The notes: generated from the sequence alone by a model not told the origin. DNA of 64,000 nt from Temnopleurus reevesii (GCA_036244855.1 BQKZ01001412.1:14377-78376); one strand, 5' to 3'. Positions 49,428 to 63,456 are shown, numbered from the stretch's first letter. Made by a program: numbers and translations.

Positions 49428-52400
49428 AGGGAAACAAACATTGCCTTTTTTAATCATAGCTAGCTTCTTCCCTAATCCTTGGCGATGCCCGAAGCCCATG
49501 ACCCGAGAGTTGTGATGTGATGCTCAACTTTGAAGATTTTCCAACATTTTCTCTCTCCTCATGCATATATTTGTTGATATATCCCCAACGTATAACCAGA
49601 ACTCGGAGTGGCATAATAATTTTCTTTTACTTCACATTACTCCTTTCTAATCCGTGTGTATACACTGTGAAATTTAATATTTGAAGCATCTCTAGTTGGA
49701 TTTCCCCAGCGATGGGATGAATAGATAAGATGTAAGCGTTTTGAGCGGCTTGAGATTCGCCATTTCCCCGCCTGCCGATAGGGAGGGTGGCGCAGTGGTG
49801 CTGAATCGTCAATCCTCTTTCCTTGTCTGCTAAATCAATCAAATTGATTCACTCGGTTTCTCGGGTGAGAAGATGGTTAATCCTTTTAAAAAAAACCTCA
49901 AGCCGATTGTGCTCTTAACCCTGCCTCCCCCGATGGCGAGATTCTACTTTGTCAGTTGGCGGGACAAAAAAAGAAGAAGAAGAAGAAAGACCCAGTTAAC
50001 CGTGATATTTGGCATTGAAATCTGTGCAGTGGTTATGGCAGATAAAACCAATAGCAAAATAACAAATTTAAATTTTTTTTAATTCCCTCTGCGATCCTCA
50101 GACAATATTCTCCAAGAGAGAAAAAAAATTATCTTTTGAAATTTTGTGTGCAGGACTTGGATTGAAATGTATCAGAGATTGTATGGTACCCATCATGTAC
50201 ATGAATATTTGATTCATTGATTTATCTAATTTTATGAATAGAAATAACGTTTTCTTAAGCAGCTTTATTTGAAATTTCTGCAAGCAGTGGTTTTGAATGA
50301 TGTGTGAGCAATGTCAGTTAAAGCTATTAGTTATTCTCAAACAAATTTTCCATGTATCTCCTTGAAAGAGAATTAGTCAAGCCATCAATCTTGTCTGTTT
50401 TAAAGCTGCCCTAAGCTTGATAAATGGATTGATTCCAATTTTGTGGATGAACACGAAGATGGAAGACGTTGATGAATCAGTCGGATTAAAGCAGCAAACG
50501 TTCTCAAGTGTCTGACTTTCCAAGAGCCTATTTGCCTGCGAAATGAGAAATTAATGTAATTGAAGAGAAAATTGTATTTGCTCTGTGATTATAAATGTAA
50601 ACTCTGTGTTCTTTTGTCTCCTGTAGAATGAAAGCTTCCATCGTTACACATAGGCCAAGTTGATTCTTTAATTATAACAATGTACACAAGTGCTTTCCAA
50701 GCACCAAAACAATTAATTTCACTGATTAATCTCCTTTTCTTGCATCATGATGGTATTAATTTTACGAAGAATGAAAAGTTTTTGAAAGAGGGGAGAGGGA
50801 TGGAAGTATTACAAGATTCTGAAAAGGGCAATAGAGATCATTATAAAAGAGAGGATAAAAAACTTAAAAGAAGAGAATGAAGCGGAGGATGAAGGATTGG
50901 ATAATTTTTTTAAGCATTTTTGAGAGCGATGGCATTAATATCAGGCCCATTTGTATGTTTTCATAACGGATCTGCATGTTTTGAAGATTGAAAAACTTGT
51001 TATGAAATTTTAAAGCCAGTGGCAGAACAAAACAATCTATTTTTAGTAACTTCCTTATGTGATTGAAACATCACAAGTCGGATGAATAATGAAAGTTGAA
51101 ATGGGGAGAAGAAATCGAGATTAATTTTGAAAGTGTTTGGGTCACTCGGGTTGATTAGCTGTCATAGAAGCTCAATCTGCTTATTACTATGAAGTCCATC
51201 GGAGCATTAAACAATGACCGCAAGCACTTCAGATTTGAGCCTTTCAAAATTATGATTTGATGAGCAATTATGTCAAAGTATGCTCACGTTCATGTAAAAT
51301 TTACATTAGAAAAGAGCCAAGGTTGTTAGATGCACCTAGGCATATTTTTTTAGATTGTAAAACACTCTTACGCACACAATGAAAGATTAATTCTTATGAT
51401 GTTATGCAAAGTGTAGATCTGTAATTGGTATAATTTTCTTTATCTACTTTGTATAGAGAGAAGAATAAATGGCAACTTTTAATGAAACATCATGAGAATA
51501 CATAAAGATTTGGATCCAAAATACTAGAAATATTTGATGACTTTGCATTGCCTTTATATTTGCTCTACACATTCCTTTGGTAACAAAGCCCAACCTGTCT
51601 TATGTTGACATTGATTGCCTTTTTATGGGAAGAACATTTAAATAGGTTCATGGAGAGGGTGATATATCTTGTCCCAGAAATCGAAATCGTTGGAAACAAA
51701 TTTAGGCTGTAATGGGCTGACCCATCTGGTCATCGCAGATAAAGTGCAGGGTTATTTATGCCGTTTAAGTAGAAAATCAATAAATAATGCAGTTGTCCTG
51801 AACCCGAAAAGCTGTATGTCGCCACATGTGGTACATGAGGCATCCAATTTAGAATGAGCGGCCATTGTAGCTCCGCTATCAACCATCAGCGGTGATATAC
51901 ACGATAAGTGCGTAATGAAGCCAAGACTTGTATGCAATGCTCAAATGAAGTAGCTAAAAATGCCCCTTCCCAGAAGAATGAACTCAAATACATTTCCCTA
52001 AAATATGGTGTTATTTTTTAGAACTCCCTATGGATTCATAAAAATGTTGGACGCAGGGCAAATTTGTATTGCATGTTTATGCAGTCAGATGGTCTGTGTC
52101 GATTCGTCGCCAATTGTTTTAGCTGCTCATCAATTTCATTTCTTGCCAAAGGCAGTATTGTCCATATCCGTCCGAACCGGAGCCCCATATCCGCATCGGA
52201 CATTTGGCAATGGGAGTAGGAGGAGGTGTAATGTTCCAGCAAATGCGTCATGCTCATAGTTGACCAGCTGTCTGAATCGTTTTCGGTCAAAAAGATCTGA
52301 ATTTCATCATCTAAATGTGTCAAAATAAACAGTTCTTCGATTTCATAATTGAGATGGTGCATTATTTAGATTATAATGCATTTCATTCCAAGTCATTCGA

Positions 52401-52698
52401 GAAGATGCAGAAGTCCATGTTTTTACAAATATATATCTTTCAACTGAAAAGCACTATATACAGTAGCGCAGAAAATAAGTGGTTCATACTGTATTTGTGC
52501 AAAATTGTAATTTGATAAATAACAATAATGCACATGAAATAACTTCTCAGCAACTCACCAAGGACTCCACAAGGGGGGTCAACTCAATTATAGAATGACC
52601 AAGAAAAAATAGTAAAATGAAAAAGTTGAGTGACCAAGTTTTGTAGGACACTTATGGCTACCTTGGGAGATTGCCCCTTTGATCCCAAGTTGTTGTGT

Positions 52699-52712
52699 GT
52701 TTCCATGGCAAT
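52699..52712. promoter_or_regulatory. X-box palindrome GTTTCCATGGCAAT
   Basis: Matches 12 of 14 positions. Confidence 0.38.
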
Positions 52713-55700
52713 GACAAACAAATTGTACCCTGGATTTTGAAGGTTCCTGTGAGTGGTCAATGGGATTTAATTGGATCGAGTCTGGAGAGAGAGTTTGGTT
52801 TCGAAAAGTGAGCTAGCTTCGCTTCCGTCTTGAGCGTGGGTCTCCTGTGTGTTGTCTTGGTGTTGGCTTTTCCTTGGCCTCTAGTCCCACATGTTTGCAA
52901 ATGCGTCTGCTGATCAAAACTTTGCACCTTTTCACTTTTTCTCTTTTTATATAATGCTGTGATATTAAGGAAAAAACACAGAAATAAAGAAAAGAAAGGA
53001 AGAAAAGAAGGAACGTTAAAAAAAAGAAAGAAAAACAAACAGCTGATGGAGAGAAGTCTTGTTGCAGATTTTTTGTTACACTACTATTTTAGTTAGCGCA
53101 CTACCACCAATCAGAGTTTATTGAAAGAGATAGCCAATAGATCACCAATATAATCAAACTGCCTGTCAATTGCACAGCCACAATTATTTGTGATCATTAA
53201 TCGCACGATCTAGATTTATTGCTTCCACTTTATCAGTGAGAAACCACACCAAAGTATACACCACACCACCAATGAGTAAAGTTAGCCCTTTGTTGAATCA
53301 ATTTGAAGTGTGATATATTTTCACATTTAAAAATTAAGTTATTCTAAAAAAAAATATAAAAATTGTGAACAAAAGTAAGATTTAGAAAAAAAAGGGAATG
53401 AAAGACAAATGGATAACGTAACTGGTAGGGGCATCTTCGGGCCTTTTCGTATCATATAGCCAGTGGTTTTGAACAGATAATCCAGAATCGAGATACAGTT
53501 TCTACACAAATAGCAATAATTTCCCTCTTATAGTCCCATGGTGAAAGAGTAGATTTAGGACTCTTTCAAAGCCAATTTACAAACTGAAATATATTCTAAC
53601 GAACTCAAGATTTTGAACTAAGTTTGGATTTGTAGTAACTGTAAACAAGTGCTGAATTTACTCAATATTTTTTGTTATTAATCTGTAATCACTTATAGAA
53701 TTTGCTACATCCAAAAATATAGGATTTACATCACCTGCTCCTGTTCCTTTCAAGGTTTTGTCATGGAAACCCCCAAAAAAAGGATTCTAGGTTACTAATT
53801 TATTATTTGGTTAAAAGATATTTTTCATAAAATCATTGAAAAAAATTGCATTATTCCTTTTTTTCTAAGATTAATATCTCTGAGTTGATAGTACAATGAA
53901 ATCAGCTCATCAAAATTCTTCTTTGTCATTTCCTATTTTGTGACTGATTTATGATTATGAGATCAAACATCTCGATCCTTTAAAGTGAATCGTGGTTCAA
54001 ATAGTACATTGCCACAATTTGTTGTACATCATGACTTGGTTCATGTTATCAGTCTCCATTATCTCAACAGAAATCATGAGTTTTAATCAGAAAAGAGAAA
54101 GATAAACTGCACATGTAGCCCTAGGTGTTTCACATTTCTGTACCAGAGGTCTATTTTCAAGTGATAAAAGTAGAAGTGCATGAATACTGAATTGAATTCA
54201 TGATGTCCATAAAAATATCCTACCTTTTGTGTGAAAGGTTTTAGTTTTGGTCATGACAATTAACAATTTTCTGCCGATAAGGAGATCAATGAAGTATTGT
54301 ATTGTGCGGTATAAGGGAGCACTTTAGGCTAGAGGTTTTCTAAATAGACCGGAAATGCAAGCCTTCTTTGATGGGTGTGAATAGATATGTCAATGACCTT
54401 ATGCTTTCAAAATTATATTCTTTGTGGCAAGTTTCATCAAAGGCAAGATGTAAAATGGACATAAAATGATTTTCTCCAAACACGAGATTCTATTCTCATT
54501 GGAGATGTTGCTTTTGCTTCATGGTTGTTCTTTCCAGTGTGGTAGCCTGTCAACACCTTAATAATGCAATCGATCATTTATCTATCGAGGTCGTGATTAC
54601 TATCTCACAAAATAGTGTGAATCTTCACTGACGAAAGTGCTTCTACCAAAATTGTGCTTCCTAATATCACAGTATCATCCGTGAATTGTGCCTCAATAGT
54701 TTCTAAATGGTTGTTTAAAAGCACACCAAAAATAGATAACGCATGACCAAAGTTCATTACGGAATCGGGAAAAAGAATCCGAGAAATATTTGATGCGGCT
54801 TTATGCAGAGAAGCATGAAGGGAGTAAATTGAGAAGAGAGCTTTACAAAGAGTCAAGCAGGGTGCCACTTAATGAAAATCTCGCCAAGTACTCTGTGATA
54901 TACGACCCGGTATTGTCGTCCTCTCTTTGAGGCGTAATACCAAGCATTTTACATTTTGACGGGATATGAATGAGAGGATATGCTGGAAAGCGCAAGAAGT
55001 AGATAGAAATTTGGGTAGCACCTGAAATTCGATAGTGCCTCTGAAAAATTCATGCTGGAAGACTCGTGCTCAGCTCAAGTACTCGCCGTGGAAGATTTCA
55101 TTGCATCTCGTAAGAAACCAAAGTCCTGCCAGAGAGAAAGAGATGGAAAGCAAGCAAAAGAAATATTATTATTTCCTTCTATTTATTCAGCTGTGCTAAC
55201 AAACAGGTCACTGAATATAAGAAACTGTAGATGTAAATCGAAACTGAAATTTTTAATATATTTAAGTTAAATATCTTCTCTTGAATCAACCAAATTATAA
55301 TCAATCACCTTATTCCCCAAATATAAATTGTTGAGACTAAATGGAAGTTCAGTAATCAATGGTGCAGGAGAGATGTTGATATCATTTGTGCTGAAGGATA
55401 TGAGAACATTGGGAATTCAATATTTTTACCAGATTTTTTTTATCCATGTCTTTACATTGTATCCCATTCTAAATGAAGGAAGTACCCGTTTCATTGGGAC
55501 TGTTGAGAAGAATAACAGTTTCTCATTCACTCTTTTTTTATGGAAAAGCAAACAATAATTGCAAAATGGGATCAATGTTATGGAAGGTTATTAAGAAGTG
55601 AAAACATATTTAATGAAAAATGATGAAATTAGGTGCTCATGGCGTCGACTGCAATGAAGTTTGATTGCTATATGATGAGCATTCATTAAGAAATATTTTC

Positions 55701-56239
55701 CCTCGTTAGGGCCAGCTCTAAATTTGGAGACTTCACTTGTCGAGTTCTCTAAACCTCACTTCATGTCTCCACTCTGGATTTTTAGCTTGCCTCAGTGTGT
55801 GTCCTAGCAACGGTTGCTATGCCGACGTGATACCATGCTGCCTGTGGGAGTTGGTGTGCTGGGGCACCCATAGGGGGAGAGCTAATTTTGGAATTCCTGT
55901 GAGTCATTCTTCGGCACTTGCGCGGCTTGTTCAAGTTCTTTCGGGTCACAGAGAAATTCGAAGAGATGACTGTAGGGTTAGACGAAACTTGGATTAGAAA
56001 ACCAAAACGGTCTCTATTTCTAAAAAGAAATAATTGTTTCAGAATGAATAATAGGATTACACATGAATTGTATTCATCTATATTTTAGAATAGTCATTTC
56101 AATTTTCAACCCATTTATGCATTATCTCCCATCCATTTTCTACTGTCTCTTGCTCAAATAGTGTTTTGTTTCCATTTTAAAGTGGACCGTCTTCTCTCCT
56201 CATTTACTTTCTCTCCGTGCTCCTTATATTTCCTTCTGC

Positions 56240-56640
56240 TCCATGCCTTTCCTTTGGCTCCCTCTCTCCTCTTCCTGTCTACCTCCTCCTACCTGCTCTC
56301 ACTCCTGGTGTTCCTCCCTCTCTCACTCTATCCTCTTTCCCTCCTCCCTCCCTCTCCTTCCCTCACTCTACTGCTCTCCCTCTCCTCTTCACCTCTCTTA
56401 TCCCTGCTTCATCTCCAGTATATTGTTATTGATATATTATATTGATATATTGTCAATCTCCATTCACCGTTTCTCCCTCCTCCCTCCTCCCTCCTCCCTC
56501 CTCTTCCCTCATCACTATCTCTACATTCTCCCTCCATCCCCCTTTTTTCTTACTCCTTCCCTGCTCCTTCTCTCCCTGCTCCTTCTCTCCCTGCTCCCTC
56601 TCTCCCTGCTCCCTCTCTCCATCATCCCCAAAGTCTCATC
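56240..56640 (+). repeat. Pyrimidine-rich block with minisatellites
   Basis: C/T-rich, including a (CTCCCTC)n-type run at about 56473-56510 and four tandem 15-bp units ctgctcc(t/c)tctctcc at 56561-56620, the first two and the last two pairwise identical. Confidence 0.9.
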
Positions 56641-56701
56641 CTCACATGTTCACCAGCCTCCATCTCTCTCATTCTCACCTCCCCAACCCCTTGGGGGGAG
56701 A

Positions 56702-56847
56702 TGTAGAATCATCAACAGAAAATTGCCAGCATTATTTATGTATGTTAGCAATTAGTGTACGGCGGCGAAACGAACAGACATTCGTCAAGTAAGCGTTGAA
56801 TAAAGTTTATTACCCCTTCGTCGCCATTGTTCGTACCGTGATAACCA
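56702..56847 (+). mobile_element. Possible solo LTR or LTR fragment of a retrotransposon
   Basis: A purine run (ggggggaga, ending at 56701) is followed by TG at 56702. The segment ends in CA (ataacca, 56847) and has an AATAAA at 56799-56804, the arrangement at a polypurine tract/3' LTR boundary. At 146 bp it is short for an LTR. No protein-coding retrotransposon part is adjacent, so the call is tentative. Confidence 0.35.
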
Positions 56848-57779
56848 TCTTGATATATTGTCAATCTAGTTTTCCTCTCTATGTGTGCTGGTATTTCATC
56901 TATCTATATTTCTAAAGAATGAAAAGACTCTAAAAGATTTGGAGAACCAAAAGTAGCTTCTCTTTAAGTCACGATAATTTGCTTACCTGTTATCACTGTA
57001 AAAGCTGTGCACAATTGGATTGCAGTGGGATCACTGGACTATTATTCTGAGCTTTTATAGTGATAACATGCAGTGAAGAATAATGACTGTACATGTTTAC
57101 TATTGATGATATCTAACAGCATTATTGTTTTTATCGGAATCAATATCAAAATTTAAAGTAGATTTCCATATTTTCCCTCGCTATAAGTACCATCCAGGGG
57201 TAAGAAGTTCTTTGTCGCATACCTACCTAGGGAAGAATGCAATTAACGTTTGAAAGTTGATTAAAGGATTTGGAGCGAGAAGATTGAGAGGCAATTGGCT
57301 GGCTCATGCAGATTAGATTATGGAAGATAATTCATTTCCAACTACTGGTAAAGCTCATTAAGAAACAGAAATAATTGGGTTTCTTTATTAGCATCTGCCA
57401 TTGCTTTTATACTGAAGTCTGGACCTCCTAGGCCAATGTATTCCTGCAGTTGCATCTCAATTAGTATTTATGCAACCAAAAAGTAATCAAGCATACAGTT
57501 GAATTTCTGATTTGGAAGCCAAAAAAAATGAAAATATTTTAAAAGAACAAAACTGTTTTTTTTTCACCTGTCACTGGATTTTACAAAAACAAGTACATCC
57601 CAAAAAGGTTTTGCCAGGTTTCATCTGTTAGGCTTGTTTGAAATTGCGGATGATTTTTTTTTTTTTTTTTTACTTGAACTTCAGAAAATTATTCCATTAC
57701 AATTGTGAATCTATGAGTAATGGGATGGGAGTTGTCTTTTATGGCATCAATATTGCAACATCGTTTCATGGAAAACCAA

Positions 57780-58080
57780 CCAAACAAACCAGCGATCGGT
57801 CTGTCGTGCAATATTCCAACGATAGGTACACGTTGCCGTCGAAAGCTCAGCCAGCCTTGATAGGTGATCCATAGTCGTCGCTTTATTCATTCATTATACC
57901 TCTGTCACTCTGCATACCAGGTGTTGTACATTTCCTGTTGAATACGCTAAAAATCCACCCGTGTTTTGCCAGACAAACCAGGCGTTGGCATCCCGAAGGC
58001 AGGGTGCCCGCCTTTAATTTCCTGAGTAGCGCAACGCTGCCATCTCCGCCGCTGCGATTGACGGATGGACGACAAGGTCT
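57780..58080. promoter_or_regulatory. CpG-bearing intronic block
   Basis: A mixed-composition, CG-containing segment (for example agcgcaacgctgcc and tctccgccgctgcg) in otherwise A+T-rich intron. Candidate cis-regulatory element only. Confidence 0.22.
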
Positions 58081-59007
58081 AAATTTCCTCTTGCCTTTTG
58101 TGAGGAATTAATGAATCAAACCAAAACACACAATTGAAAACAGTGAAATGATTGGATTTTGTCAGTGTGCTGACATAAGATTGATTGTGCTTGAGAAGAT
58201 GTTTTGAGAGTCGGTTCAAACATTCAATTATGATGATTATAACTCGGCTGTAAATAATCATTAGTATTGAGAGTTATCATGCAGATTAAATCAGTAAACT
58301 CACTGAGATTTTATTGTTTGATTTGTATACAGTATTAAAGTTTATATAAAGTTTATAATATTGTACGCATCAAGTGAATAGAAAGTACACATTATTTATT
58401 ATGCAGATTAAAACATCTTTCACCTCGGGTTGTTTAAATGCAATATGGAATGAAAAGAGTCCAAAAGCATTACCTTTTGTGACAAGATAAAATATATTCA
58501 TCATCATAAAAACATTAAACTTTGACCAACAAGTTTCATTTTCGGTCATTTTCGAAGTGTTTGCATTCTATTAAGTCAAGTATAAAGCGCTGAGAAACGC
58601 AATAGCTTATGGCATGTTTGCAGTAGATTCATGAGTGGAAAAGGTTATCTTTATTCCAATGTAGAAGTAAAAAACTGGGTTATCGCTTAATAATGTTCAT
58701 ATCAAGATATTCTTATCTCAAATTCTAAATTAATGCTTCTTTCACGATACCCTTTGTCCTTATTTCTAATCATCAGAATACCTCGCAGGTTTATTATTAC
58801 ACAAATGAAATGATTAAGCATGGCGAGAATTGGATGCATGTCATGAAATAAGGATTAAGCGGTACGCAAGAAAGCAATATTAACCAGCGGCTTCTTCCTC
58901 GGTTTCTGCGCTCAATTTGGCCGCTTGTGATGCAGAGCAGAAACATATGGTAATTACAATTTATAATCTGATTTAGGAGTGTGTGTATGCTGCAAGACAA
59001 ATACTTA

Positions 59008-59021
59008 GTTGCCATGGAAAC
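59008..59021. promoter_or_regulatory. X-box palindrome GTTGCCATGGAAAC
   Basis: Matches 13 of 14 positions and is identical to the site at 42232, in different flanking sequence. Confidence 0.45.
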
Positions 59022-60160
59022 TAGATAAACACATGTGGCGGCTGTGGGTGAAAGTATATGTGGTTGCGGGTTATAATTCAGTTCCACTCCGTTTGTCTTT
59101 GTTCTGTGTCATGTAACACAGGGATTTGTTTGTAGAAGATTTGATTAAAAGATGCTTTTTTAATTGCAACTATTTGAATGAGTAAATCAAATGTCTGTGG
59201 GATAGTGGACAGCAGCAATGATCAAGGCATTATTGATTTGCTAAGTGGCTCTTTGTCTCGAGTTGCGATGTTATCTTGTAACCCAACAAGATATGCAATG
59301 TAGAATATTTGATTGGAAATAGGATTACATAAATCTCTTCATTCGAACTCATCTATTTGTACCTACAAGCGAAAGGTGATGAAAGATTCATGAGTTACAG
59401 ACGTAAGAAGATTAGACCAAATTGACGAGAGCCTACGCAGATGTATTTGTGTCACTTTTATCTGTTAACAGTTCTTGAAATTTAATATTTTCCCTCTCTT
59501 TCTTATTTTAGCATATTGTTCTTCTTATTTTATTGAAAAGAAACAAACAAGCCTTTCTGTGTATTATAAGTACAGCCACTGGAAACAGTTACAAGCAGTC
59601 TCTTTTTCTTTGACAATTTGTCACACAGCGCACTCCCAGAAATATAGAATTTCATTTAGAAAGTGCACCGCCACGGTGAACTTTAGAAATTGTCATGTAT
59701 GGTAGCACGTAATTCAAATATTAATGGGATCAGCAAATAGCTGGTTCAGGTTTTCCTTCATCAGATTACTTTTTGCAGGAATTGCACGATGCATAATTCA
59801 CGATGGATGTATGAAGAAGGAAAAAAGGGTCTGTAAATAGGTGGGCTTTTTGTGTCAAAGTATTTGCTTTTTTGTTGACTGGCGGTGAGTTGCAGTCATG
59901 GGCTGTCGAATCGTTTGTCCAACGTGGCTTGGACAAAGTGGCGAGGACGAGAATGGGCTGCGGCTCAAAGGGTATCGGACAATAGTGTTAATGTTGATCA
60001 AATCATTGTCCATCTTTCCTCTTACTCTGTATCATTCCTAAGAATCGGAGGAGAAATCTCGTTCAGCTTTATCTTTCTGACCTATCCCCTATTTTTGGGA
60101 GAATCGGGAATTACGACTCCAAACCATTCGACTGACTGACAGGATTGTACGTGATTTACC

Positions 60161-60174
60161 GTAACCATGGCAAC
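60161..60174. promoter_or_regulatory. X-box palindrome GTAACCATGGCAAC
   Basis: Matches 12 of 14 positions. Confidence 0.4.
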
Positions 60175-62775
60175 TGAGAAAGATTCAGATCTCCGCTTTA
60201 TTATGACAATATTGCTACCGAATTTGAATGCATTTTTCATTTTATACTAGCCTTCCTTGTGCTTGTTCACTTCGTGTAACTTTATTTTCCTCCTTTATGT
60301 TAGTAATTTTTGAAGATACCAATAAGTTGATTCAACAGACAAATAATTTTTTTCATATGATTATCCCTCTGAATGATTAATTTCATTTTCATTTTTCACA
60401 CTTGTATCATAGGTAAAATCTCTATGATGATGCATGGAATACAATATTTCATACTACCTGCAGAAAAATTCAAGTATTGTGAACATATCAATTCTTTTGT
60501 TTCTATGTTCAACTTTTCCCTGCTCTGTTGTAACATGGTAATCAGCTTTTTTCTCTCTCTTTTTTTTCAAATTGAATAAACCATTGGCAGCAAATGTATT
60601 GATGTGCAGGAAATAACTAATATAGACAGTGCTTGAGTTCCATTTCTGTAACACGAGGCACGTAGAGATGATTGCACACTGAAAGTGAAACTCGAGAAGA
60701 GGCAAGATGAAATAGAGTATAATGTCGATATCAATAGTGTAGTATATCAATGCTAAACAATATCCTGGTTTGTGGGTTAGTTATGATAATTGTTTGAATA
60801 CAGACATACTAATTAGCAATAGCTGTGTATTAAAGGAGGCCTTTATTATGAGTAGCCTACATTTGCGTTATAAAACCCAGATATGTAAGTGTCTGAAAAT
60901 GGTTTGATAACATTTTCCTGAAATGATTTGAAGCAATAACAAGCTATTAATCGAAAATGTGAGAAAAGTGCAACAAATTATGTACTATTAAGCTCACACA
61001 TATTTTGTAATATTCTCTAGAGATTATAGAAAGCAATGTTTTCACAATTTAATAGGTAGTAATTAAATTTTGACTTCAAATTTGTATTGGGGGAAATAAT
61101 TTATTTCCTTCTTCTTTTTCTAAATAGGAGACAATATCTTGGCTCTATCAAAAGAATAGCAAGATAAATACATGGGCTCTAATATTATTTTTGAAAATGA
61201 AATAAAGTTTTGCTATTTTTACATTCATTCCTGCCAAAGTTTGTAGATGCTTTTAAGTCTGTTACAAACAATGGTTTTGGCTTGGCTCATTTGAACTTGG
61301 CTTATCACAATGCAGTTAGTTGTGCTTGAAAGTGTCACTTGCAACATGGCAACTAGAAGTAGAGGGCCTCTTTCCCTGTCGCTGTGCATACAACTGATCA
61401 CTCTTCCAAAGACTGTTAAGCACATTAATGAGTTTACGCCTGTCACGAGTATGCCCCAGCAAGACTTGGCGGGCCGTAACCACACCATCGCGAACCTTCT
61501 GCAACGAACATTAAGGGCCCAAAACTGCCGCGCCAAATTAACGCTCGCTGATTGCTAGCCTTGCAGAATACCGTGATCCAATTTATTTGGCCTTTTGCGT
61601 TTTAATTGAGGAGTTAGATTACTTCCACAGTCCATTTTCGTCATGATTGGCTGTGTCGTCTTCGTTTCTTCTCTTCCTTCTCTCTTCCTTCTCTCTTCCT
61701 CCTCTCTCTATCTTCTCTTTATGTCATTGTCTTCCCTCAATTTTTGAGTCATGCAGGGAGACAGGTGGACATAGAGATTTTAGGATTACTCGTGGAATGG
61801 CGATCAATAAGATATAATGACTTAGATTTCAAGCAATACAGAGTAGCTTTAGTTATCTGTCCGGTCTTGTCGTCCATTTGACTCTGTGGCTCTATGACAA
61901 TACACAGTATGTTCAGCAACATATTTTTGCTTATTCGAATGTGCTGAAGTCGGTGATATATTGGTCAACCTACACACAAGTCACAAGGGTGTAACTTAAC
62001 GATCTCTTTTATGGATATTTTCTCCCCCATACATTATTGAAATTACATAGGATGCGGTGGATGATTGTGATGATTTAACCTACGCATACGTTAAAAAAGC
62101 ATAATGTCGTTTGTGATATTCAGGATATCCTTCTTTACATCCTGATGGAAATGGCAAATATCACAATCTATCATATTGATAGTCAATGTGAGATGAATGT
62201 TAAATACCCACTCATTTTGCCCCCTAGTCTATGTTCACAGAACCAAATCAATGTAGTTTATTTGTGTTGCATATGAATGTGATAAACAATGTATGAACAG
62301 GAAACCATTACAGCTTCTAATATGTCATTCTTTAGATGTGTAAAAGGTGCTACTCTTGTCCAGACGTAGCAGGCACCATCATAACTTTAAAATGCCTTAT
62401 TTAGACTCCCTCTTCCCCAGCATTTTATGAAATTCAAAATTTTGCAGAAATTGTGTTTTTCATTCAGATTATCAGCCACATTGCTTTTCCATCTGCGATA
62501 CATTACACAAATAGTTTTTTTAAGAACTTGTGAAATTTCATGAGAATTCATCGTGTGAATTCAAGAAAATAGAGCCGGATCTGGTTTAAATTTCTGCTGT
62601 TGCCAATTAAATGATTTTACCTTCCCAAGCCGCAGTAATGATCATCGAACCTTGGCATCATGTGGCTAGCTATAATTAAATAATCAGGCAGAGGTCACAA
62701 TTGTTTTTGTCCTTCATCATTTCTCCTCACCAAAATAGCAAAGCCACATGCTTGTTACCATGACAGTGGTTAGCT

Positions 62776-62789
62776 ATTACCATGGCAAC
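62776..62789. promoter_or_regulatory. X-box palindrome ATTACCATGGCAAC
   Basis: Matches 12 of 14 positions. A weaker site (GTTACCATGACAGT) lies 22 bp upstream at 62754. Confidence 0.42.
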
Positions 62790-63456
62790 CAATACTGTTT
62801 GAAGACAGGAATTGTTATCACATGATCTGTTATAGTAATTCATGTTATTTACTGTTTGGGAGCGGCTGCATCGTGCATCAGAATACTCAAAAGGTTCAGG
62901 CAGAAAAACAGGACAAATGAATCTTCAATAGTGCTCTTTGTTTCCATTTTTAAGTTTGTATTCCCGACCGCGTTATTCAAGTTTCATATTTATAGGTTAA
63001 AGTATGGCAATTTAATCTCAAAATACCTCGAATCACATCCATTAGACTTGCTATGAATTCATGGACAAACCATTATTGCAAGATTATGAAATGGAGAAAA
63101 GATGAGATGATTGTGATATTCGCCAAGAAAATTGTATGGAGGTCACATTAGGCAAACAATTCCTTTTATTTCAAAACTGTATTATATAATCCAGAGATGC
63201 AAACTATTCTAGAATATGCATGAGGCAAAATTAAGTTGTAAAAATTGAAAATGGCTCAACAAAAGTGAGAGAATACATGACAATAATCATGCTATCAGTA
63301 CTCATTCACATGCATGAAAACCTTTTATATGAAAATGCACCTCATGTTTATTCCAAACAATTGGCAGTTCTGTTCATCATTGGTCCTACTTGTTTGACAG
63401 TAACTTTAATCAACCTTTCTTTGAATTTCATTTTCTTTTTTATTTCTACTTTACAG

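Larger units (their letters stand above)
48280..63456 (+). other. foxN2/3: FoxN2/3 intron between coding exons 3 and 4 (15,177 bp)
   Basis: Non-coding. It carries seven X-box palindromes counted below (49256, 49414, 52699, 55813 weak, 59008, 60161, 62776), pyrimidine minisatellites near 56240-56640, a possible LTR at 56702-56847, and CpG-bearing single-copy-looking blocks at 49680-49980, 51690-51910, 52070-52250, 57780-58080 and 61430-61560. Confidence 0.8.

Noticed and set aside
54605..54868. Minus-strand frame with ALFSIY and FTDDTVIL words resembling reverse transcriptase motifs
   Set aside because: The spacing is plausible for a LINE reverse transcriptase, but the catalytic Y/F-A-D-D motif is not exact, the preceding QG motif is missing and no flanking RT blocks are visible. 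A profile search of the region would decide.
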